Of a stretch of 64,000 bases of DNA, positions 54,901-64,000 are shown piece by piece (position 1 is the first letter of the stretch; the number at the start of each line of letters is the position of its first letter). Source of the stretch: Glycine soja (Eukaryota; Streptophyta; Magnoliopsida; Fabales; Fabaceae); assembly GCF_004193775.1 (NCBI RefSeq), contig NC_041010.1, positions 47,171,562 through 47,235,561 of the forward strand, written 5' to 3'. A program made the position numbers and the translations under genes. The notes under the pieces were generated by a model that saw nothing but the letters and a program-made list of their open reading frames with translations, had not been told where the DNA came from and made no database searches.

Positions 54901-57283
54901 TTTATGCTTATTTGCATTTAGAAATTGGCACGGGTACACTCATATGTATACTCTCTTTTAAATCAATAAGGTTAAATTAATGTGTAAGATTCCTGAACTA
55001 TTTGATAATTTTTAAATTAGGTTCCTAAATATATTGGACCTCTTGTATTTATTTTGGTGACGGTGAACTCCCTAGCAGGGCTAAAACTCTGTGGAGAATG
55101 GATGGATACATATAAAAGATACTTCAACATTGAAACTAATAAATATTCAACCAAAGTAATAATATGTAATAAATGACAACCTCATAAAATGATGTAAGTT
55201 GTATTTATATACGAGCCTAAAATAGGTTGGTTTCCTTTATAAGGGGCCAAGGCTTCTAAAGCATAAGATTCCCCTATTTTGGTGTAGCAACAATGATTTG
55301 AGCTGAAGTGTGATCCTCTATTCGTGAACTTATCTTAGAAGTCTTAGTCCTTGGTGTTAACCCTAGTTGACACCGCATTTGGGTCAAGGAGGCCCATACA
55401 GATTCGGTCTTAAGCCCAGTCAGGAATACTTTTAAAGATTAAGTATTGGATTGCCAGTGTTTTGAGGATATGTTCATAAATTTTTAACTTTATCATATAT
55501 TACCATTAATCCATTATTGAATCCATCTGTCTTTGGACTATAAAGTAAAAATAAAGTACAACGAGTTAATAATATACAAAGAAAGGCTTCCCATTCTTCA
55601 ATTTGATTCAATTTTCTTATACATGATCTATCAAGATACAATTACAATATCTCAACGTGACAGTTGGTTTTCTAATAACAAATATAAGAAAAATTAATGT
55701 CGGGTGTCTAATACATTAAGTACAATATACAGAAAAACAGAACACTTAGCCTTCTTGTCCCGTTTTAGTTATGATTCTTCTGACACGTATGATTCTTCCA
55801 TTCTAGACATCTCTAATGGCCCCTTGTCTAGTTGAATGTACAGAACCATAGAGTAAGCACTGAAGTGATCTTAGTAGATAGAGTTTACTATACTGTCAAT
55901 ACACACCTTAGAGGTATGCAAAAATGAGTAAACTAAATGAACTAGCGTTTAATTATCACATAACATAAGACTTAAACCATTAGTAAGAGATATTAATATA
56001 AGACCTGCTCTTATTATGCATCAACCAATCAGTTTTTTACCATAACAGGCAGATTTTGCGAAGCTAATAATAATAAAATGTGTCACATGCTAAGTGATTC
56101 TACAAAACATATGCCACTGTACAACTTCATGCATGAATTGTGTCCGACATTTTTATTTGAACCATACTACTCACATTATCTCTTCAACGTTATAAATAGG
56201 TGAGTAAAAATCATTGAAATTATGTTAGGTGAGGATTTATGTGCTTTTCATTGTAGCTTCAGTCCTTCAATGTAGCCTGATTCTTAAATTTCTGAAATGG
56301 TAATTCTAATTGTAACCATCATGGGTTATGCAATGGTGGAAGTATTAAATTTCCTTGATCCAATGACCATAGCAGTTCCCTGAAAAGCTTAATCTCATAT
56401 GATTATGTTCTCTTTGAATTATGACTAACAACACCAGTTCTTGCAAGACATTTGAACAACCTCATGACTTTTATGAGATACCCCTATGGAAATTTAGAAA
56501 AACCTTGCATGGGGCACCTTTAGAAGTAACTATTTAATAAATCCCATGGGACAGGTAATTAATTGAAATCCAAAAATATCAAACGTTTACTACAATTGTT
56601 AGTACCATATCAATGAGACATTAATGAGCAAGACGAGTACATTCCTGTTTAAAAGATTAGTGGCTATAATAATACATGTTTTGCTTTCCTATGAAGCAAC
56701 ACTGAGAGAATTACCTTTTCAGTAAATAAAAAATAAAAAATCAGCTTTCTGTCCTTTGCAACATATGAAAGAACAGAATGGGTCCAAATCATCAACTTCC
56801 AATTTGAGATGAAAAACAAACAAGGGAGATTTTCTCATATCTCAATTCTCAACCTAGCAGATGCCTGCGCTTAATACTATTCTCTATGATCTTTGATTGC
56901 GTAGTACTATTATTATCTTTTGTAGATGAAATTAATTACTAAGTTTAATAACCACAAGATAATTAAATGATGCGCAGTCAGAAAATCCACTGTCATGATT
57001 CAAGAAGAAACCAAACATGTATACGTTGGACTTTGGAAATTGAGGTTTCAAAAGTTCACATTTTTATTAGCATCATTGAAAAACAAATTTTCTATATGCT
57101 GCAAATATGCAGCATTTTGTCCTCCTCATAAAAAAAATCAATCTACTTGAATGATCTATGATGATTCTCCTGAAATCAACAAAAATTGTGTTTACATGTT
57201 TCAATGAATGATTTCTATATTATTATTTTTTTTCACATATGAACTCAGAAGTTAAACCTGGTCCAGGCTTTTTCCTAAACTGC
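51928..57283. other. Intergenic region, possibly with a non-coding transcript
   Basis: From about 52,690 to 54,900 the sequence has higher complexity. An ATG at 52,707 opens a Cys-rich frame (WQCCHCAVTLLTLLICTVL, then CACYRKSSS) that meets a donor-like CACTGTGAGT at about 52,850. The sequence caaggttttaaattattg at about 54,160 resembles a repeat common in legumes. The part next to 57,283 is probably the 3' UTR of the PAN-domain gene. No protein gene could be supported. Confidence 0.3.
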
Positions 57284-59180
57284 TCATGTATTGCCGGCTC
57301 GAGAATGTAAGCTATGACTTCTCCTTTTAACCAACCAATATCCAAACCCTCCAACAAGAAGTAGAATAATGAGTCCATCAACCCCTCCAGCCACAATCAA
57401 CACCCATCTTTTAACATTATGCCTCTCATGGTTTTTAATAGTTCCCTTTGGGACCTTAACCATGTAACTAAATCCTGTGCCTTTTTTTACCTGTTTGAGA
57501 CCCAGCACTAGTCTGTAAATATAACATTCTGCCTCATCTGTGCTTGCATTCCCAAAATACAAAGCAGCAGCACATTTACAGTCCTGTAAGCACAAACTCT
57601 CACATGTTTTTTTGCTAATATTTACCACCCTAGTAACATTTTTAAGCACACTACTTATATTATCTATTTCTAGCATTTCCGCCTCTTTACCATTGCAAAA
57701 CCCTCCTGTGATTCCTCCACTGCAATCAGCACCACCTTTGTTTTCATTTGCCAAAAGCTGAATACATGAACAAGAATTGGAGAATGTGCATATCCCATAA
57801 GGCCTACAAGAAATTGGAAGATCACATGTGCTGTTAAGAGCTTGAAAAGAGGCCTCAAACTTTCCTTTCTCGGGTGAATAGTGATAAAGGCCAAGGTTTC
57901 CTGTTTCATTATTCAGTGCTAGAAATCTTAGTGGATGAATCCCCTCCGATGGAATTTGTGCTATTTTCTTGTATTTGACATCAAACAACAACAACCCTCT
58001 TGAACTCAGCTTAATATATGTAATACTTCTGTTCATGGTAGGCTGAAACCCCCAGTAAGAATACCTCAACTTACCATAGTTCAAGTACAATGCAACCTTC
58101 TTGTCCTCGATTTCAAAAGAGAAGTAGAACAAACTTGAGTTGCTTTGGGAAGATGTCAAGCGAGTTGCCACATCAAGTTGCTGACCCCTAAGCATCACAT
58201 TCGTCGCGAAATTGAAACTCTGCCACTTTATATTGTTCAGTGCATCTACAAGCACCAGATTGCCTGTCCTCTGTATCTCCAATCTCTGATTCAAATTGAT
58301 TCAATGCAGCAAAGCAAATCATCTATTAGAATCTAAGCAATTCAGCTTAGTTGACTATGAACAATAGGGATACAGTTTTTTCTTTGTTTACATTAAGTCC
58401 CAAAAATTTCAAACCAATCGATGGAAATTTTTCACTGATCATTTTCCAGAGTTTTAAAAAAAGTAAATAGTATATGCATTGACAGTAGAAAAGATTTTTA
58501 CATTATTATTCAATCACAAAACACCATGTATAATAAATTTGTTGACTTTTATATTAACGACATTCCTGATCGGTAATACATAGAAATTGAACTCAGAGAA
58601 TATTAAGTCACTCGTTTATTTATTTATTTATTTGTCAGAATTATGTGAATTGATAATTATGCAAATACCATTTTCCAATTACTACATCTATGCATAGCAA
58701 AGGTAACACTCAACTAACACTATTGGTATGTAAAGTGTCAGTTTTTACCTTCACACCTTGTCCAGAAGTCCCAGTCTTCCATCCCACTCTTTCTTTTGGA
58801 CCTTTCAGCCTTAAATCTCCATCCATGGTAAGTTCTAGCAAGCATTTCTCAGTTATGTAAAACCTGGAGTAATGGCCAGAATCCCACACCTTCACATCCC
58901 CAAGGAAAACTTCCAATGAGCATGAGTATTTCCCATTGATGGCCTCAATGCTCAATGCCACTCTGAAATTTGGTGCAGTCTGATTGGTCTCCACAAGAAA
59001 AGCCCTCCCTTTAAAATTCACTTCATACTCCACAGGAACTGCCACCATGAGTTGGTAGCCAGCACCAACACCAGACTCAGAAAAGCCATAATTGAACAAG
59101 AGAACAAGGAGGAGGAAAAGGAAAGGGAAAAGCCTCATGAGTGGCAGCAACAACAACAACATCAAGTTTTGGTTTTTCAC
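57284..59180 (-). CDS. Lectin/EGF/PAN-domain membrane protein without kinase (At5g03700-like)
   Basis: Exon 1 is 59,180-58,749 and exon 2 is 58,285-57,284 on the minus strand, giving 477 codons with a phase-0 GT-AG junction (GVK|RLEI). The order is: signal peptide (residues 1-33, very Leu-rich), a bulb-lectin-like region (about 60-200, with GNLVLVDALNNIKWQSFNF, then GQQLD), and an EGF-like Cys cluster (about 295-340, STCDLPISCRPYGIC). An apple/PAN domain follows (about 340-430, six cysteines including CESLCLQDCKC), then one transmembrane helix (about 438-463, VLIVAGGVDGLIILLLVGGF) and a short basic tail (VKRRSHSLHS). This is the ectodomain plan of G-type lectin S-receptor kinases, but there is no kinase. 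It is probably a plasma-membrane protein whose partner and ligand are unknown. Confidence 0.9.
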
Positions 59181-59289
59181 TTTTGAAAATAGTTTTTGAT
59201 TGTTTTGGGAGGTGGGTTCGGAGTGTAGTGGTGTGTTGAGGCCAGAATTGATGAGAACAAGTGAAGGAAAATAAGGTAAGCATGATCAC

Positions 59290-61384
59290 AGAAACTCTGC
59301 AAGACCCACCTCACACCTCCCACTCCCAAAAAGGATTTGAGCTTTCATACTGCTCCTTGCCTTAAAGAATTAGTACAAATGAATCCACCATGTGGTGTGG
59401 GTTGCTGATTACAAAAAATTGTTGGTTTTCTATTCTATTCTCTTCCACAAATTGTTTTCCACCTTTATGGAGTTTAAAAAAAAATACAAAGTAACGCACC
59501 ACTTAGATGGCTGGACACATACTCTCCCATGTGAGAGTTTTTAAAGTGTGTTGAGTTGCGAGTAAATTTTCAATAAACATGTTATTAATGTATAATAATA
59601 TTTATTAATTTTGTTAATAATTAATATTTATAAAAAAAAAAGATTGATTATCTTTAGTAGACTTTTTTTAATTAAGTTTTTTTTCATTGCATCTAAAACT
59701 TCAGTTAAAGAAATTAAATCTGATAGTACACATATATTGGTTGGATTGTAAGTAAAAGATGTGTCCCATTTAAACATTTTCTAGTTTTTTACGTTGAAAG
59801 ATGTGTATTTCTTAACATAAAAAGAATTGGGCATTTATGAGTCTATACTAGTCAGTAGTTAGTCAAACCTAATTAATAAATTAATTAAAATAATAAATAC
59901 TGTAGTAAATATTAGGGTTTACTTGTGAAAAAAAAAACATTTAGAAGTTTAATACTATCATAAATGAGGGTTGAAAATCTTTATGAAGTTTTTCATTTTT
60001 TTTTTCTTTTGAAGATGCTTTATAAATTTAAGCTCATTAAATATGGTATGCAAATAAGATTAGTTGGCATTCATATGGGGTTGAGTTTTTGCATCAAATA
60101 AGGGGTTTTGTAACTGAAGTGCTGTGATTGTGAGTGGGTTACGTTTGAAGGTTGAATTGACTTTGAGCATGCGTGACCGATGTGGGGCCCTACCCATCTA
60201 ATTCTGTTGGTTAGATTGAGTGTTATTCTTAAAGTGGGCGTGCAAGTGTGTCCTGTGAGGTTTTGATTGGTCTTGAGAAATTGGTCTTGTCTTGCATAAT
60301 TGACACGTAAATATGAATGCTTCAAGCCACGTGTACCACTTCTGCTGCTGACACAGCTCTTACGGTTGGATGACATGTTGGGTTTTCCAACTTCCAAAAT
60401 CCAAACCACCATCGGATTGGAATCGAAGGTTCTGTGTCCTATTTTTCTGTTCCTCTGTTGGATGGAAGAACTTGGTAGTTGGTACTACAATTACTCAGAA
60501 AAATGTTTCTACTACATTTATGGAATGGTTGTCTCAGTTCTAGGATGTGTTTGGATTACAGTTCTTTTTATCTGAATTCACATTAAACTTAATTCCTTAT
60601 ATGTTTATATAGCTTTTCTGTTTGTGCAATGGAATATGCAATATGTAAAACTCATGCAAACGCACTATATATAATATGTTTGGAATGACAGTATGGTAAA
60701 CCAAATTTAATTATGAAATTGCGAAGAGGTAATATATAATTGCTTTGTAAAAATTATGATAATACGGTTGTTTTGATATAGTTATCATGATTTTAAAGGA
60801 TATTTAAATATGTTATATATGAGTTTAATCGTTATATGATTTTAATAATTTTTAAATACTAATTTATTAAAATTATGATTGGTATGATTTTTAAAATAAT
60901 TATTATACATTATATTTTGTGATTAGATAATAATATAAAAATATTTTATAATATAACTGGATAACCTATTTTTTCTTTAAATAAAAAAATATTTGTTTAT
61001 TTTTCAGGGAGTTAAAAGGAAATAGATTATTAATTTTAAAAATAAGTTGAAGCAAAGGTGCCCTTATATATTGAAATTATATAATTTTCTTTATAACTAA
61101 TTTACTGATTCTTTTCATTGCCTCTGGCTGAGATTTTTCTGGGATGAATGTCGTCAAAAAATTATCATAGTATTGAATCGGTAAAAATGTTATTTTTTTA
61201 GTTTATTTGTTTAATTATGATCAAATTATAATTGAATTAATAATAATTAAAAAGACGCCAATATTTATGTAATATACTAAAACGACAAATTAATATAAAT
61301 ATCAAAATTAAATTATGTTAAATTTCAATTACTTAATTTAAATAATGATATTATATATCCTGTAAATTGATCATAATAAAACTT
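59290..61384. other. Spacer with a promoter-like G-box segment
   Basis: The stretch 60,060-60,480 is less AT-rich and carries ACGT-core motifs (gacacgtaa at about 60,302 and ccacgtgta at about 60,328, a G-box/ABRE form). No adjacent coding sequence was recognised. The end at 60,544 (gatgtgtttggattacagtt) resembles the MITE in the LTP intron. Confidence 0.35.
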
Positions 61385-61570
61385 TTTTTTTCTTTTTGAA
61401 CAAGGCAAAATATATATTACTAATATTAGAAAAAGAGGAAATGGCTAACATAAGGCATGATTAAACCAAAACCCAAATAGTACATCAAAAGCACTATGTT
61501 CTGAAGCCCATTACAGAATCACTTAAAAAAACCGGCATCAGGAAACATAACTACAGAAAAAAAAAAATTC
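61385..61570 (-). mobile_element. Possible LINE 3' end
   Basis: On the minus strand the sequence finishes atattttgccttgttcaaaa followed by an A-rich tail, like the 3' UTR and tail of plant LINEs (compare the end of the 2,641-3,045 element). No coding segment is left, so the call is weak. Confidence 0.35.
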
Positions 61571-62651
61571 AGCAAGACTGATGTATCACTATTATAACAT
61601 TTTCAAGTTATTATCTACTATTGATGTATTATTACTAGACTTGATTATTTAAATATTTTGAACTTTTCGATTTACTGTTTTGCTTTATTATATTGTTGAA
61701 ATTTTTAATTAATATGTTATTTATAGATATTTTGTTATTATTTTTATATGAAGTAAACTTTTACAAATCTACGAGTCGAGTCTATGAAATTCTCATGAGT
61801 CTGCGTAAACTCTCGAGTTTGATAATCTTACATATTACATCTATTACTTTTTTTTTGCATATTACATCTACAAGGAAAATTTACATTTCAGGATTTTTCG
61901 AAATATAATGAAAGATGCAGAATATAATAATGAGGGTGCAGAATACAATAGTCCATTGAGTATTCTAGGTAATAATTATATATATGGGCCCTGGTCATAA
62001 GCCCATGATAGGAAGACACCGATGATTAAGTATGTTTTTGCTAAATATTCTTTACATTCATGTTAGTTATATTTGATCACTTCACAACTTGTCGCATTGA
62101 GAGATGTGAACAGGAAATGGGAGTTGTAATAGAACTTATAGTTGTTTAAGCTTTGCAAGATATAAGATCAAGTGTAACATTTGCTTAAGGTTTGGAATCA
62201 TATCTTCAACAAGTAAACCTCAAACCTAATTAAATCAATGCTCTAATTTCATATTTATGGTGCCAAAGAATCAATTATATAATTTAGGATCCAATTATTT
62301 ATTATTGAAGATGGTTTTATTTTTAGGTATTGAATTTATTGAATTTGTGAATTTCTAGTTTATTTGTTCTTATAAAAATATTAATGTAAAATGGTATAGA
62401 TTTCACAATTTAGGACTAAAATGGACATTTTAAAAAAAAAGGACTAAAAATGAACCTCAAAGTATTTATAGGGATCAAAAGGTTTAATCCTAAAATGTAT
62501 TACCTGGTCAAAAGGGGAAACAGTAGAAGTTTATGAAAAGCCAACGTTAGGTATTCTATTTTATGGGCACCTAGCTATTAATTATTTTTTGGGGTGCTGC
62601 ACTTAAATAATTTAGATTTTAACAATGCTCTTCATTGTTGGCTTGTGGCAG
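61571..62651. other. AT-rich spacer
   Basis: No gene seen. The stretch 62,290-62,490 has A/T-rich dispersed-repeat character. Confidence 0.4.
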
Positions 62652-63605
62652 AGCATTGGAATTGGTGCTGTTGTGACAACTCCTGAGATTGCCAAGGCCT
62701 TGACTTCGGCGGAAATCCTGTTTGCACTGCTGCAGGATTGGCTGTTTTGAGAAGCTTCAAGAAAATGCTTTTGTAGGACAAATATGAATGTAATCCTTCG
62801 TCACTTCATTTCTAATTCCTTATCTATTCTAGATTAGTGCACAAGCATGCATGAATTGATTCTCGGTTGAGTTACATGATGGAGAACGAAGGACCTTAAT
62901 TTAAAAGCATTAGTGTCACAAAAGAATCAGGATTTTTTCCATTTTTCCTTCTACCATGTGAGAAACACCAGCAACACATTCTTTATTATTGGCTGAAATT
63001 TACTAGAAATCATGAAAATTTGTGGCCCCACTTTTCATTTAACTAGCTCCCCTTATAATTTTGTAGTTTTTGATAAATTTCTACCAATAATAGAGATTAT
63101 GTCAAAAAAGTGTGATAGAGAATATATTACTAGTATTCTTCTGCTTCATGCTTCTAAACAAACTTGTTGATTTTCTTCTGCAGTAATTGGGGATGTGAGA
63201 GGAATAGGCATGATGCTTGGAGTTGAACTTGTCAGTGATCGCGAACTTAAAACACCAGCACAAAATGAAACACTGCATGTGATGGACCAAATGAAAGGTA
63301 AAATCTCATTCATATCCCTCTTCTGGTTCCAGCCATATTTTATAAGTTACTGACCAATAAACTCTTCTGCTGTTAACACAGAATTAGGAGTGTTGATTGG
63401 AAAGGGTGGCTATTATGGAAATGTATTCAGAATTACACCAAAGAAGATGCAGGTTGCTCTTTAGTCTCAAACCCTCTCTTTTGTTGGCATTCGATTAATA
63501 ATACTAGTCTCTATACTTATAGCCTCTGTGTGTTTCTTCCTTTTTTTTGTGGGTGCAGACTTCCTTGTGGATGCGATGGACTACACATTTTCCAAGTGTA
63601 AATAA
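62652..63605 (+). pseudogene. Alanine:glyoxylate aminotransferase 2 (AGT2-like) pseudogene, C-terminal fragment
   Basis: Remains of four exons keep their introns: 62,652 to about 62,775; 63,184-63,297; 63,382-63,452; and 63,559-63,605. Recognisable motifs are [66 protein letters not shown] and FLVDAMDYTFSK, the C-terminal third of class III PLP aminotransferases of the AGT2 type. Compared with the family, short pieces are missing before GAVV, between LT and FGG, after AVLR and after RITP, and at least two of these shift the frame. The active-site lysine region and everything upstream are absent. It is unprocessed, so it arose by DNA duplication and decay. Confidence 0.85.
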
Positions 63606-64000
63606 ATCTCTATTTTATATTATCATGTTAAGTAAACTGTGTTTGGTTAATGTTTGGTTCTGTGCTGGCGCCACAAAAATCACATTTTTTATGTGGATAT
63701 CTGGAGGCTACAAAGAGTTGTAGGTGAGATATTTGAATGTGAAAAAATAATTGCTTCCCTTTCACTACACCGCAGGAACCAAACACACCAGTAGAACATC
63801 TATGTAGAGACTCTAGCAAGCCAAATTTCTAACTTTTACATGGAAGCTTACTCTCATAATAGCTCACTGTCATGGTTTATCTTATCTCGTCCTAATTTTG
63901 TTGGCTGCTAATTTTCTTTTAGGCCTATATGCCTTTCTTGATTTTTTTTTTCTTTTTTCTTTTGATCATATCATATCTGGTTTTACCTTACTGTCGGCTC
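63606..64000. other. Downstream flank of the AGT2 pseudogene
   Basis: T-rich sequence with no further recognisable exon up to the window end. Confidence 0.4.

Overview
The window is plant nuclear DNA, most likely from a legume and probably Glycine or a close relative. It is AT-rich, its genes have GT-AG introns (plus two GC-AG introns), and it is full of MITEs, LINE fragments, a solo LTR and TA microsatellites. The predicted class III peroxidases look most like the peanut cationic peroxidase PNC1 type. The species call is inference; no search was run.

Layout. (1) 1-10,295 is a tandem duplication of about 6.8 kb. The left copy is visible only as a last intron, a last exon with an altered C-terminus and a 3' flank (1-3,487). 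The right copy is a complete gene for a plant 'stress response NST1-like' membrane/coiled-coil protein (4,006-8,522). The copies differ by insertions: a MITE, a 78-bp tRNA-headed SINE stub and a LINE 3' end on the left, and a tRNA-Tyr-like insertion on the right. (2) 10,563-21,264 (minus strand) holds two tandem class III peroxidase genes, each with four exons and the same exon lengths in exons 2 and 3. Both start intron 1 with a GC donor. Between them, in the 5' flank of the first, is a solo LTR with a perfect six-unit heat-shock element, oriented like the peroxidase. (3) 21.4-28.1 kb is mostly gene-free and has a CACTA transposon end. (4) 28.6-30.8 kb is a decayed lipid-transfer-protein (nsLTP1) pseudogene, followed by a LINE ORF2 remnant. 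The intact nsLTP1 paralogue is at 34,996-35,950. (5) 36.6-37.4 kb is a PIF/Harbinger-like element. (6) 39,787-41,281 (minus) encodes a small HLH-ACT-like regulator. (7) 41.4-57.2 kb has few genes and contains a non-autonomous hAT element (44,399-45,473, 8-bp TSD) and a Stowaway-like element (51,449-51,927). (8) 57,284-59,180 (minus) encodes a lectin/PAN-domain membrane protein without a kinase, like Arabidopsis At5g03700. (9) 62,652-63,605 is a 5'-truncated alanine:glyoxylate aminotransferase 2 pseudogene with several small exon deletions.

The genes do not form one pathway. The shared theme is local tandem duplication (NST1-like, peroxidase, LTP), with one copy degraded in two of the three cases and different transposon insertions in each copy. 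No wholly new system was seen. The best leads are the heat-element-loaded solo LTR upstream of a peroxidase, the paired GC-AG introns, and the 78-bp tRNA-head-only retroposon with perfect target duplications.
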